Positions 1 to 8,675 of a DNA stretch of 38,019 nt are shown here, one piece after another. The stretch is from assembly GCA_938028745.1 (NCBI GenBank), contig CALIZL010000004.1, positions 1-38,019 on the forward strand, read 5' to 3'. The notes beneath the pieces were generated by a model, which was given only the letters and a program-made list of their open reading frames with translations, made no database searches and was not told the DNA's origin. Numbering within the stretch: the stretch's first letter is position 1; every line of letters begins with the position of its first letter. This stretch comes from an uncultured Prevotella sp. GTDB lineage: Bacteria > Bacteroidota > Bacteroidia > Bacteroidales > Bacteroidaceae. The translations under genes were made by a program, and so were the position numbers.

Positions 1-50
1 CATGATGCAAAAGTAATAAAAATAATTTGTCCCCACTAATTTTCCGCTGA

Positions 51-184
51 GCCCTTATTCTTGAATACGTGGCGGACTACGTCAAGAGAATAAGGCAGAC
101 AATATGCCGACAAGCAAACGAAAGATGAACAGGAAGCGATAGAAAAAACTAAAATAACAGGTAAGCGGTCTAACGGCCGATTGG
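51..184 (-). repeat. MITE-like repeat, copy 1 (truncated)
   Basis: About 134 bp that match, in reverse complement, the stretch at 16371-16505 with only scattered differences. It contains an imperfect hairpin at about 50-97 (arms TTATTCTTGAA and AAGAGAATAA around ACGT-containing inner arms) and ends in CGGTCTAACGGCCGATTGG, the counterpart of one terminal inverted repeat of copy 2. The opposite terminal repeat seen in copy 2 is missing, so this copy looks truncated. Seen directly in sequence; the mobile-element interpretation is inference. Confidence 0.75.
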
Positions 185-198
185 TTATAAATATGCGG

Positions 199-236
199 AA
201 GGCCACATCCCAACCTAAGGTGTGGAATGCGGCCTT
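199..236. other. stem-loop downstream of the barrel-protein gene
   Basis: AAGGCC (199-204) pairs with GGCCTT (231-236), and an imperfect inner stem adds further pairs (CATCCCA against TGTGGAATG, with bulges). It lies about 115 bp beyond the stop of the minus-strand operon ending at 353. It has no T-run on the minus strand, so a terminator role is only possible. Otherwise 1-352 holds repeat copy 1 and no supportable gene. Confidence 0.35.
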
Positions 237-352
237 GCTCCCAATAAGCAGTGTGTTATCCCAACAATCAACATACCTATTATTTCTTTCATGTCAGTAA
301 AAGGCATACAACTACAATCTGCATTTAGCAGTAAACGAGCATGGTATGTGTG

Positions 353-1684
353 TTACCTGTTCACGCAGAAACGCAGGCCCACATTGAGATTGAAGTTTGT
401 GGGGCGCTCCTTATATATAGAAGACAATTCGCTGCCATTGTCAAAATAGTGGCTTATGCCAGGCTCTGCAAAAACGCTTAGCCTGTCGTCTATCTTGTAT
501 TCAGCACCGATGGCGGCGTTTACCGACAGCTGGGCGCGGCCCTCCTTCACAGATTCTGTTTGTACGTCGTCGGGCATGTCTTCGTATTGTGCAACCGTTT
601 TGCGTTTGCCTTTCAGCAGTTTCTCGCCCATAACGCCAGCTGCGGCATACACGTTAAAGCGGCGATTGCCCGCAATGCGGTAGTTAACATTCAACGGCAC
701 GCCTAGATAATGCAACGTTTGTTGCGTTTCGTTCACAACGTTGCCCATTTTGCGCGTTATGTCCGAACGGTGGCGCGCATAGGTTAGGCCCGCATCTATG
801 CTCCATCGGTTGCTCAACGCATAGCGCACGGCAGCCCCAACCCTTAGCGGTTGCCTGTGGTGAGCCTTCGTTTCCACAGTTGGCGATGCGTTATCCAGTC
901 GCACATACTCGCTATTGCGGACAGCCTCATCGGCAGTTTCGCCGTAAGTGCGTGCCGTAGCCAATGTGGGATGTTGCATTTGGCTGTTGTTTGCGCCCAA
1001 TGCTCCGCCCGAAACGTAGGCCTTGGCCATCCATGCGCCCGCAACATTTGCGGGTTTTGTTGTGGTTTGCGTAACCCCAACAGGCAAGTTCTCGGTGCGC
1101 TTAGGTTGTGTAGTTGTAGTTTGTTTCCCCCGTGGGGCATTGTCAGTACTGTTTTTGGAGGTGTAGTCTGTTATTTGCTGTTTGGTATCGGTCGTGGTTT
1201 CGATGATGTCGGTTTGCGGTTGGGTAGCCTTTTGTTGGTACTCATCAGGCACCGCAGCATATAGGTTCGTGGCGTGGCTTGTGTTTACGTTGTTCCTATT
1301 GCCGCAGGCATAGTAGTTAGCCTTATTGTAGCTACCTGCCATGTTGTTCGTGTTCGTTCCTTGTCTTGTTTCTGTGTAATGGCCAGCAGCATTTGTGTTG
1401 TTGGCAAGATTCGTGGTATTGTGTTGGGGTGCATAATGGCGTTCAAGGTTGGCCACTTGTTGTGCGTTTTGCCCGTTGTTGAGCAACAGCAGCGTAGCGG
1501 CCACGCCGCATAAGCATATCACCACAGCGGCGGCAGCCATAGCCCTACGACCCCAAGCGGCAACCTTTGCCGACTTTTCTACCGCGGCGGCGCGGCGTTC
1601 CACCTCGTCCCACGACAACAGAGGAGCAGCTTGGCGGTGCCCGTCAAGTTTCTCTCTCATGTTAGTTCTCCATTGTTCGTTCAT
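353..1684 (-). CDS. membrane-anchored protein with C-terminal OM beta-barrel domain; likely anti-sigma partner
   Basis: 443 aa. Residues 1-47 are cytoplasmic-looking and charged, with an LSWDEVERR motif; about 48-68 is a single hydrophobic membrane segment; about 70-270 is a low-complexity linker rich in Asn, Thr and Gln. About 280-443 resembles a PorT-like outer-membrane barrel with alternating beta-strands and a C-terminal aromatic strand (NLNVGLRFCV). The start codon overlaps the stop of the upstream sigma gene (ATGA, 1681-1684), implying translational coupling. Such proteins are commonly paired with ECF sigma factors in Bacteroidetes. An anti-sigma role for the N-terminus is inferred from that pairing. 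The inner-membrane anchor joined to an outer-membrane-type barrel is topologically odd. It is the last gene of a three-gene operon. Confidence 0.8.
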   Translation of the reverse strand: MNEQWRTNMREKLDGHRQAAPLLSWDEVERRAAAVEKSAKVAAWGRRAMAAAAVVICLCGVAATLLLLNNGQNAQQVANLERHYAPQHNTTNLANNTNAAGHYTETRQGTNTNNMAGSYNKANYYACGNRNNVNTSHATNLYAAVPDEYQQKATQPQTDIIETTTDTKQQITDYTSKNSTDNAPRGKQTTTTQPKRTENLPVGVTQTTTKPANVAGAWMAKAYVSGGALGANNSQMQHPTLATARTYGETADEAVRNSEYVRLDNASPTVETKAHHRQPLRVGAAVRYALSNRWSIDAGLTYARHRSDITRKMGNVVNETQQTLHYLGVPLNVNYRIAGNRRFNVYAAAGVMGEKLLKGKRKTVAQYEDMPDDVQTESVKEGRAQLSVNAAIGAEYKIDDRLSVFAEPGISHYFDNGSELSSIYKERPTNFNLNVGLRFCVNR

Positions 1685-2250
1685 TGTGCAAGGGTGGTTT
1701 TGTTATATTGTTCTATCTTTTTGGCCAGCATGTTTTTTGCGCGATGCAATTGCGAGGCCGAACTATCTCTCTTTATTCCTAGAAGTTGGGCTATTTCTTG
1801 GTGACTCTTGTTTTCAAAAACGTAGAGGTTAAACACCGTTCGATAGCCCGTGGGCAGTTCTCTCACCATTTGGTGGATAACTTCGGGCGGTATGTGGTCT
1901 ATGGGTGGGTCGTCTTTTTCCGGTTCGTCGGGCAGGTCAACATCTAGCGACACGATAGCCGCTGTGCGTTTTCGCTTGATGAACGACAACGATTGGTTAA
2001 CCACGATGCGCGTGGCCCATGCTTGCAGCGAGCCTGGTCCGCGATAGTCGAACTGGCCGATGCTGGTGAGCATCTTCACCATGCAGTCTTGCAGCACATC
2101 TTTTAGGTCGTCGTCGTTGTCGATATACCTAGCGCACACGCTGGTAAGATAGTCTGCGTAAAGGGTGTAAAAGTCTTGCATGGCGGATTTGTCGCCGCCA
2201 TGCAATCGCTTAACGATTATCTTTTCCTTATCTCCGATAAAAAACCGCAC
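1681..2250 (-). CDS. ECF-type RNA polymerase sigma-70 factor
   Basis: 189 aa, the usual ECF length. Region 2 lies at about residues 20-90 (DLKDVLQDCMVKML, then the QAWATRIVVNQSLSFIKRKR stretch typical of the region 2.3-2.4 end). Region 4 at about 125-175 carries a helix-turn-helix (SHQEIAQLLGIKRDSSASQLHRAK), which contacts the -35 element in this family. It would direct RNA polymerase to a small regulon; the target is not visible. It starts 4 bp after the NigD-like gene and overlaps the barrel-protein gene by 4 bp, so the three are almost certainly co-transcribed, with the downstream protein a likely regulator of sigma activity. Confidence 0.93.
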   Translation of the reverse strand: MRFFIGDKEKIIVKRLHGGDKSAMQDFYTLYADYLTSVCARYIDNDDDLKDVLQDCMVKMLTSIGQFDYRGPGSLQAWATRIVVNQSLSFIKRKRTAAIVSLDVDLPDEPEKDDPPIDHIPPEVIHQMVRELPTGYRTVFNLYVFENKSHQEIAQLLGIKRDSSASQLHRAKNMLAKKIEQYNKTTLAQ

Positions 2251-2254
2251 GTCC

Positions 2255-3025
2255 CTAGTCTACGCTTGTAATCTGTACTGGTGCGGTAAGAATGGCCATC
2301 TTTCCTTTGGGTGTGCCATTGTCCTTACGTGTTGCATACTTAAATTTCGCCATTTTCTTTCCCGAGAACGAGTACCATTCTACCGTTAGCCACACATATT
2401 TCTTCCCCGTATCGGGCAGTCCGGCCAATCGGAAAGCAACAAGCCCGTCGCCCATTTGCCCAAACAGGTCGCCGTATGCGTTGTGGTAGAGCGTCACTTT
2501 ATAGGGATATTCTTTCGTAGGCGTTGCCACCAAGTTCAGCATGTGCTTAGGACCTTTGCTCCATCGCGTTCTAAACCGCAGCGTAAGGTATCCGTCTTCG
2601 GCAATGCTCACCCAGTCGTTCACAATTTCCACAGGGTCGTTGCCGTAGGCCTTCACGTTGTCGTCGCCCATGTTCTTCACCATTGCCTTGGTGCGAATGC
2701 TGTCCAGCCAGTTAATGTTCACGTATGTTCTTTCGTCTACGCGTCCATCTTCTTTTTTAGGCTTAGGCCCTTCCACCATGGTATAGTTCACCAGTGCCCG
2801 CACTTCCTTCGACCCGTAGGGCGAAGTCTTCATTTTGTTGGGTATTAGTTGCGTTGAATCGTCGAGCTGCAACACGAACGAGTTGTCCAAAGCCTTGGGC
2901 TTCACGGTCACCAAGGCCGTTGGATACGATAGTGTATCCTCCTCCTTGTCGTTTTGGCAAGCAACGAATGTGAATACGGCGGCAACAACGCCCACACCTG
3001 CAAGCCATGAATGTAACTGCTTCAT
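2255..3025 (-). CDS. NigD-like lipoprotein
   Basis: 256 aa. It has an N-terminal lipoprotein signal with the Cys at residue 23 (FVACQND), then a beta-rich body. The layout (opening segment TALVTVKPK, central QLDDSTQLIPN, C-terminal TVEWYSFSGKKMAKFKY-like strand) resembles the NigD-like family common in Bacteroides and Prevotella. It is first in a three-gene operon with an ECF sigma factor (4 bp gap) and a barrel-domain membrane protein. It is probably anchored to the outer membrane or surface. NigD-like proteins have no settled biochemical role, so the function is unknown. The leader (3026-3090) is A/T-rich, but no consensus promoter could be fixed. Confidence 0.75.
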   Translation of the reverse strand: MKQLHSWLAGVGVVAAVFTFVACQNDKEEDTLSYPTALVTVKPKALDNSFVLQLDDSTQLIPNKMKTSPYGSKEVRALVNYTMVEGPKPKKEDGRVDERTYVNINWLDSIRTKAMVKNMGDDNVKAYGNDPVEIVNDWVSIAEDGYLTLRFRTRWSKGPKHMLNLVATPTKEYPYKVTLYHNAYGDLFGQMGDGLVAFRLAGLPDTGKKYVWLTVEWYSFSGKKMAKFKYATRKDNGTPKGKMAILTAPVQITSVD

Positions 3026-3316
3026 AATTCGTCTTTTTTGTTTGATGTTTGCCTTTTAAACTGCAATTATATGAAAACTTGCGTGATGTTGGCTGATTTT
3101 TATCTAAAAGAATGTTAACAGGCTGCATGCAGGTTATAAATGTTGGGTAACTGAACATGTGGCGCGCAGGCTTATGCCTTGTGTGTAAGTAGGTTGCATG
3201 GTTGGCTGATTAGCTCTTTATATGCTTTATGTTGTGGCTATTGGCGCAAGAAAAATCATCAAAAAGAAGTATATTTTCTTATGGACGAGTTTGCCTATAT
3301 TGGGCGAAAGCATCAG

Positions 3317-3450
3317 TACATAGCACCTTGTACTGACGCTACAAGCATCTTGTACTGGCACTACAAGCATCTTGTACAGGCGCTACAAGCACCTTGTACT
3401 GGCACTACAAAGCATCTTGTACTGACGCTACAAGCATCTTGTAGTGTCTG
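3317..3450. repeat. 22-23 bp palindromic tandem repeat array
   Basis: Five well-formed units (3339, 3361, 3383, 3405 and 3428; lengths 22, 22, 22, 23, 23) plus a diverged first unit. Each carries TACAAGCATCTTGTA or a close variant, an inverted repeat with a 3-base loop, so every unit can form a small hairpin. It lies in the 755-bp gap between the NigD operon and the sulfatase-maturase gene. Apart from this array and a candidate promoter nothing supportable was seen in 3026-3780. Confidence 0.85.
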
Positions 3451-3657
3451 TGCAAAACGTTTTTCGCTGCACTGCAAACGTTGTTGTGCTGATACATTGC
3501 TGGCAAAGTGGGGTAGGTGAGCAGCTTTCTAACATCAATCCCTTCTAACGATAAACGCCCCTACACGCTGTTGTGCTGTTTTTCTTGGTGTGTTTGTAGT
3601 CCGCCATTTGCTTGGCCAGGTACATGTTTTGTGCAGAATTGCTGCATCATAAGGCCG

Positions 3658-3693
3658 TTTTGCCGTGTTTCAGAAATATTTTATTTACCTTTG
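3658..3693 (+). promoter_or_regulatory. candidate Bacteroidetes promoter for the sulfatase-maturase gene
   Basis: TACCTTTG (3686-3693) matches the -7 consensus TAnnTTTG. A TTTG at 3658-3661 could be the -33 box, but the spacing is 24 rather than 19-21. It lies about 90 bp upstream of the ATG at 3781. Confidence 0.45.
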
Positions 3694-3780
3694 GAGGTAA
3701 GTTCCAACGGTGTTCTTCAAAGGCAACTGCGCCGAAGCTGCCGTGGGGACACGCTATAACATCAATCCTCTAAGTTAGCT

Positions 3781-5016
3781 ATGGCAACAATCAATCCGTT
3801 CGGCCACCCGATGTACATCATGCTGAAGCCGGCAGGTTCGCTTTGCAACCTTCGTTGCGAGTATTGTTATTATCTCGAAAAACAGCAGCTATATGCCCAT
3901 TGCGCCAACCATATCATCTCCGACCAGATGCTGGAGAAGTTCGTGCGAGAGTATATCGAGGCGCAAACCACGCCCGAAGTGCTCTTTACATGGCATGGCG
4001 GCGAAACATTGATGCGCCCCATATCCTTTTATAAGCGTGCATTGCAGTTGCAACGTGCCTACGCTCGTGGTAGGCAGGTGGACAATTGCATACAAACCAA
4101 CGCCACGTTGCTTAACGACGAGTGGTGCAAATTTTTTAAGGAGAACAATTTCCTTGTGGGCGTTTCTATCGACGGACCGCAAGAGTTTCACGACGAATAC
4201 CGAAAGACGGCATCGGGCAAACCCTCCTTTCACAAGGTGATGCAGGGCATAAGGCTACTTAACAAGCATGGGGTGGAGTGGAACGCACTGGCCGTGGTGA
4301 ACGATTTTAATGCTGATTATCCACTGGATTTTTACCATTTCTTTAAGGAGATAAAGTGCCGTTACATTCAATTTACGCCCATTGTAGAACGTATTGTAAC
4401 TCGCGACGACGGCTTGAGGCTCGCACCAGGCATGTACGAAGGCGGCCAGTTGGCCGACTTTTCGGTTACGCCCGAACAGTGGGGCAACTTTCTTTGCACC
4501 ATCTTCGACGAGTGGGTGCGCAACGATGTGGGGCAATATTACGTGCAATTGTTCGATGCCACGCTGGCCAACTGGGTGGGTGTGGCTCCTGGTTTGTGTA
4601 CGATGGCGGCCGAATGTGGGCATGCGGGCGTGATGGAGTTTAACGGCGATGTGTATACCTGCGACCATTTTGTGTACCCAGAGTATAAGCTGGGCAATCT
4701 GAAAGACAAGACCATCTACGAGATGATGACTTCGCCACGACAGAAGGAGTTTGCCAAATTGAAGAACGCCCTTTTGCCCCAGCAGTGTAAGGAGTGCCGT
4801 TTCCGCTTTGCTTGTCATGGCGAATGTCCCAAAAATCGTTTTCTTCGCGACCGCTATAACCAACCTGGCCTTAACTACCTTTGCAAGGGTTATTACCAAT
4901 TTTTTGAGCATGCCGCCCCTTATTTCGAGTTTATGAAACGCGAATTGCAGGCGCAACGCCCACCGGCAAACATCATGGAGGAACTAAGGAGGGGGCGGAG
5001 CTTAGGATTAGGCTAG
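3781..5016 (+). CDS. anaerobic sulfatase-maturating enzyme (radical SAM, SPASM domain)
   Basis: 411 aa cytoplasmic enzyme that oxidises the active-site Ser or Cys of a sulfatase to formylglycine. The radical SAM CX3CX2C motif is C22, C26, C29 (CNLRCEYC). The C-terminal SPASM region has Cys at 273, 279, 294, 336, 339, 345, 349 and 368, nearly the spacing I recall for the Clostridium perfringens enzyme. Asp295 directly follows Cys294 (CDHF), where that enzyme has its proposed catalytic base. Length is normal for the family. Its likely client is the serine-type sulfatase at 33520-35052, since only radical SAM maturases handle Ser. It appears monocistronic. Its stop codon falls inside the first unit of a 9-bp tandem array. 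Confidence 0.95.
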   Translation: MATINPFGHPMYIMLKPAGSLCNLRCEYCYYLEKQQLYAHCANHIISDQMLEKFVREYIEAQTTPEVLFTWHGGETLMRPISFYKRALQLQRAYARGRQVDNCIQTNATLLNDEWCKFFKENNFLVGVSIDGPQEFHDEYRKTASGKPSFHKVMQGIRLLNKHGVEWNALAVVNDFNADYPLDFYHFFKEIKCRYIQFTPIVERIVTRDDGLRLAPGMYEGGQLADFSVTPEQWGNFLCTIFDEWVRNDVGQYYVQLFDATLANWVGVAPGLCTMAAECGHAGVMEFNGDVYTCDHFVYPEYKLGNLKDKTIYEMMTSPRQKEFAKLKNALLPQQCKECRFRFACHGECPKNRFLRDRYNQPGLNYLCKGYYQFFEHAAPYFEFMKRELQAQRPPANIMEELRRGRSLGLG

Positions 5017-5129
5017 GTTGACTAGTCCGACTGGTCCGACTAGTCCGACTGGTCTGACAAGTCTGACAAGTCCGACAAGTCTGACTGGTCTGACTGGTCT
5101 GACTGGTCTGACTGGTCCGAGAAGTCTGA
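5013..5129. repeat. 9-bp degenerate tandem array
   Basis: Thirteen consecutive 9-bp units without indels, of the form CTRGTCYGA or CAAGTCYGA (for example CTGGTCTGA at 5085, 5094 and 5103). It overlaps the end of the sulfatase-maturase gene and fills most of the gap to the next gene. A short open frame across it is an artefact of the period being divisible by 3. Confidence 0.9.
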
Positions 5130-5162
5130 ATATTCTTAAGATAGTATTAAACCTTTATTGCG

Positions 5163-5939
5163 ATGAAGAAAATAGCTTTTATATTGTTGCTTTTAATGGG
5201 CACAACCGCCTTGGGTTATGCCCAAGACATGGACGAATACTACACCAAAGAGATTAGTACACGTGGCATAAAGCAAATAACGGAAAAATCGTTACGCGGG
5301 TGGAAAACAGTGAGCCATTACGACGAACAAGGATATTTACGGCTCGTTGAATATTTTAAAAGGGGGCGTAAACGGTCGGAGGAGACGTATGATTACACCA
5401 TAACCGACTCGCTTTTAGAGGTGAGAACACCATCGGGGCAGAAGAATGGCAGCACTGTACGTTGTATTGATAAGTACTTTTATGATGAGCAGGGGCGATG
5501 CCGTAGACAGGAAAGGCGTATAATGGGTTCAGGCAGGTCTGCTATGTTCATGGCTGTAGAGGATAGTTTCGTCTACAATGGCCCCAAACTCATGGCTTAT
5601 ACCCGATACCTTTCAACGGGAAAGGTGGAGGAGAGGTTTGTTTACACCTACGATGCACAAGGCCGAAAGACAATGATGAAGAGTATATATCCGGATGGTA
5701 ACACTACATATCACCAATTTGAGTATAACGATAAGGGGCAATTGACGGATTATATACGCGAATCTAGCAACCCAGATGCGATATATATGTGTGTGCCTCT
5801 GTGGTCGGAAAGCAAACAAAATAAGGTGCATGAGCGGTATTGCAACTTCGATAAGCATGGCAATTGGACCAAACACTATTTCATAACAGAGCGTGGCAAG
5901 GTGTTGTGGTCTAAACGCAAGCTGGTGTATTGGCATTAA
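5163..5939 (+). CDS. secreted YD/RHS-like repeat protein
   Basis: 258 aa. It has a clear type I signal peptide (MKKIAFILLLLMGTTALGYAQ, cleavage likely after about residue 20). The rest contains several YD-like strand-turn motifs such as HYDEQGYLRLVEYF, FYDEQGRCRRQ, TYDAQGRKTMM, EYNDKGQLTDY and FDKHGNWTKHY, spaced as in RHS or YD-repeat beta-sheet proteins. This suggests a periplasmic or surface beta-structure, but the function is unknown. The start is fixed by the signal peptide. The gene sits just after the 9-bp array, so it may have its own promoter in or beyond the array; none could be identified with confidence. Confidence 0.75.
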   Translation: MKKIAFILLLLMGTTALGYAQDMDEYYTKEISTRGIKQITEKSLRGWKTVSHYDEQGYLRLVEYFKRGRKRSEETYDYTITDSLLEVRTPSGQKNGSTVRCIDKYFYDEQGRCRRQERRIMGSGRSAMFMAVEDSFVYNGPKLMAYTRYLSTGKVEERFVYTYDAQGRKTMMKSIYPDGNTTYHQFEYNDKGQLTDYIRESSNPDAIYMCVPLWSESKQNKVHERYCNFDKHGNWTKHYFITERGKVLWSKRKLVYWH

Positions 5940-6231
5940 GGGGTGGCGTGTGCGTTGGCAGAATGCTGTTAGTTTGTAGTGCATCATTTACGTTATCTGC
6001 CTAATCGCATTATACACCTTATTATATATAGGGATGTTTTCGTATTGGTAAAGGTATGGGTTTGCAAGTTGAAAGATGGCATCCTAAGTTCATTTTGTTA
6101 GGCTATGGCATACCACCATTCACCCTTCTCACAACACTTGATGCGGGTTGAGAATAACAACGAATAGCCGTTGAAGTGATATAGCTATCTGGAAATGCTG
6201 TTACAGCTGGCATGTTGCAATACAGATAACA
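5940..6231. other. gene-free stretch, nothing identified
   Basis: About 290 bp between the YD-like gene and the terminator hairpin. No credible coding region, RNA gene or repeat was seen. Confidence 0.5.
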
Positions 6232-6265
6232 AAAAGCGCAGCCTTAGCCCTAAGACTGCGCTTTT
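6232..6265. terminator. bidirectional intrinsic terminator
   Basis: AAAAGCGCAG (from 6232) pairs with CTGCGCTTTT, with an inner TTAG/TAAG stem. A-run and T-run on the two sides allow termination in both directions. It lies between the convergent YD-like gene and the GH20 gene, about 70 bp past the GH20 stop. Confidence 0.85.
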
Positions 6266-6336
6266 CTTAAACATTGCTTTTAAGGCATGTTGTACCCCTC
6301 GTTCTTACTTGGAAAGAAATGAGGTGGAAAGGCCGT

Positions 6337-8271
6337 TCACTCCATACTTTCTACCTTTAAGTTGGTTATCTTACTCTTAAACGCACCAGCTTGTTGCAAC
6401 GGGAACACCAACGTACTGATGTAATACATGTCGCCGCGCTTGCCAAAGTTCATTTTTCGCACGGGCAAATCGCTCACAAGGCGATTGTTGATGTAAAGAG
6501 AGGTTTTCTCTTTGTCGCCAACAACGGCCATGCGAACCTTTTCGCCAGGGAATAATTGGTAGTCGAACGTGTTGAGATAGCCGTCGCGCGAGAAACCAAT
6601 CTTGCCTGCAACGGGGTCGGAAAGATAAAAATGCGTGTCGCCGAACGAGAACAGAACCGTTCCGCGAGGCTCTTGTTGCGCCTCGATGTCGAAACTAACG
6701 CGATAGTTCCAGCCTATTTGCGGTATCTTCTGCACGGCATTGGGGGCAACGGACGGCTGTTGTAACACCGTACCCGCAGGGTAATAGCCCGCGTAGTTCA
6801 TGCCGGGTGCCTCGCTTAATGCGCGAGCGTTGCTAACAAACGCATCGTAGGCAAATGTGGGTTTGGCACCTGTCCACATCTTGGTGGCCATCGTTTGCAG
6901 TGCGGGCAGCACGCGATAATGCACATCCTTGTCGCTGATGCCATTGCCCACGATGTCGTTCCACACGGCAAACGCGCCACCCTCTATTTGTTTATGGCGT
7001 TCGGCAAACTTCATGCCGTTGATGTTGGCCGGTGTCCATTCGTTGTAAAGCTTCTTTGTGTTGAGGTAATCGAAGTAATAGCCAGCCTTCGGCACGATGT
7101 AAACCTGACCATCGGGGATGCTTACGAGGTTATATCCCAACTTCATCATCTCGTCGGGCTTGGAGTAATCGTTAGACCACGAGAACATCAACACATCTTT
7201 CACCTTGATGGGAGTTGTGCCTTTGGCGTGCGTTTGCTGACCCCACACCACCGCCTTGCGGTTGTACCTTTCCACCAAACGGATATAATGGTCGGTAAAA
7301 GCGCGGAACTTCTCCACCACATTTTGGTCTTTGTTCGAGTATTCGTCTGTCCCTACATGTACGTATTTGCCGCGAAACACGGGGTTTTTGCCTTCAAGAT
7401 ATTCGGTAAAGAGCGAGTCGCAGAAGGTAATGGTGTTAGGATTGAGCAGGTCGAGATGGTCGGGCGGATAATCCTTGCTCACCAAGTCGGGGCGAAAACG
7501 TGTCAAAGCCAAGCAGTGTGCAGGCACATCAATTTCGGGAAGTATTTCAACGCCCACGCTGTTGGCCAGCTCTTGCAGGGCGATAAAGTCTTTTTTGGTA
7601 TAATGCCCATCGCGAGCCGTGAGGCCAGGAAACCAATTACTCTCCATGCGGAAAGCAGCAGGCGTGCGACTCCAATCGCCATTATAGAACCAATGGAAGG
7701 CGTTGTCGTTGAGGTGAATGTGAAAAACATTCATTTTATAATAGGCCATCATGCGCACATATTGGCGAAGCATGGTCATGGAAAAGAACTTTCGGCCGCA
7801 GTCGAGCATAAAGCCGCGGAACGGATAATCGGGCGCATCGCTGATAAAGCCGCAGGGCAGCGCGCGCGTTTGCGATTGTTCGGCCAGTTGCAGTAGGGTT
7901 CGGGTGCCCCAATAAAGTCCCTTTCGGTTGGCGGCGGCGATGGTAGCCTGAGCGTTTATCGACATGGTGTAACCCTCTTCGCCCAACGTCTTGGGGGCTT
8001 TAAGGCTCAACACGATGTCGCCTTTCTGCGCCTTACCTTGGGCAAGGGTTAGTGCCGTGCCGAACATCTGCCGATAATCGTCGGCCAGTTGCTGTGCAAT
8101 TCGTCTTTCTTCTGCCCCATTGCACACGATGCGACCCGAAAGAAGGAGCGTTCCTTCTGCCCCTTTCCACTGCTTAACCTCTGGAATGGTGAACGGCTTT
8201 TTGTTGATGGCAAATGTAGATAAGGCCGTGTTTGCCGCTAGGAGTAATAGTAGTAAAAGTTTCTTTTTCAT
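6337..8271 (-). CDS. secreted GH20 beta-N-acetylhexosaminidase
   Basis: 644 aa. Signal peptide at about 1-21. An N-terminal GH20b-like alpha/beta domain lies at about 25-140 and the (beta/alpha)8 catalytic domain at about 150-480. The GH20 catalytic pair is visible as HVGTDEY, Asp309-Glu310; by family knowledge Glu is the acid/base and Asp positions the substrate N-acetyl group. Further conserved pieces are FRGFMLDCGRKF, HIHLNDN and EIDVPAH. About 500-644 is a beta-rich C-terminal domain that may bind carbohydrate. The enzyme should release terminal GlcNAc or GalNAc from glycans in the periplasm or at the surface. It is monocistronic with its own candidate promoter and terminator. Its neighbours (sulfatase maturase, Sus pairs) fit host-glycan breakdown. 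Confidence 0.95.
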   Translation of the reverse strand: MKKKLLLLLLLAANTALSTFAINKKPFTIPEVKQWKGAEGTLLLSGRIVCNGAEERRIAQQLADDYRQMFGTALTLAQGKAQKGDIVLSLKAPKTLGEEGYTMSINAQATIAAANRKGLYWGTRTLLQLAEQSQTRALPCGFISDAPDYPFRGFMLDCGRKFFSMTMLRQYVRMMAYYKMNVFHIHLNDNAFHWFYNGDWSRTPAAFRMESNWFPGLTARDGHYTKKDFIALQELANSVGVEILPEIDVPAHCLALTRFRPDLVSKDYPPDHLDLLNPNTITFCDSLFTEYLEGKNPVFRGKYVHVGTDEYSNKDQNVVEKFRAFTDHYIRLVERYNRKAVVWGQQTHAKGTTPIKVKDVLMFSWSNDYSKPDEMMKLGYNLVSIPDGQVYIVPKAGYYFDYLNTKKLYNEWTPANINGMKFAERHKQIEGGAFAVWNDIVGNGISDKDVHYRVLPALQTMATKMWTGAKPTFAYDAFVSNARALSEAPGMNYAGYYPAGTVLQQPSVAPNAVQKIPQIGWNYRVSFDIEAQQEPRGTVLFSFGDTHFYLSDPVAGKIGFSRDGYLNTFDYQLFPGEKVRMAVVGDKEKTSLYINNRLVSDLPVRKMNFGKRGDMYYISTLVFPLQQAGAFKSKITNLKVESME

Positions 8272-8675
8272 TATTTATTTATGCTTTGTCAAAAGGCCAT
8301 GCGGCTACTCGCCCCCTTGGTGCAGTGGCTAAGTAGATGCTTGCTGAATGTTCTGTTGCGACAAAGATACGTCTTTTTCTTGTATCGCCCTCTGTTTTGT
8401 GGCGAATTTAAACCTTAGGCAGATAAAATGGTGATGCGGTATGGGCGAGGAAGTGATGCGAAAGAGAGAATGCGTCCTTGTTTCTTGTGCTATTATGTTA
8501 GAATGTTAATTCCGTCTGTCGCCCCATTCTAGAAAGAGCATAAGCCTTACGCACCTGCCTATTATCAACTTTTAGACTTTTCAGGCTGCTAGTAAATTAC
8601 ATTGTTTCTATTATTTAGGAGATTTTATCTGGGCTTATCTATAGCACCCTTCAATATAGGTAAGAGTATCAAACA
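8272..8675. other. gene-free stretch with GH20 promoter motif
   Basis: Holds the candidate GH20 promoter and, at 8520-8535, a CCATTCTAGAAA motif that in reverse complement matches the right end of the 0.6-kb dispersed element. No gene was seen. Confidence 0.5.
8362..8369 (-). promoter_or_regulatory. -7 promoter motif of the GH20 gene
   Basis: Reads TATCTTTG on the minus strand, matching TAnnTTTG, about 90 bp upstream of the GH20 start. No clear TTTG box at -33. Confidence 0.5.

Noticed and set aside
3179..3520. Open frame across the palindromic 22-bp array
   Set aside because: No plausible start region, repetitive translation and no domain.
6895..7896. Long open frame antisense to the GH20 gene
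   Set aside because: GH20 on the other strand has clear catalytic motifs and a signal peptide; the antisense frame has no recognisable domain or start context.
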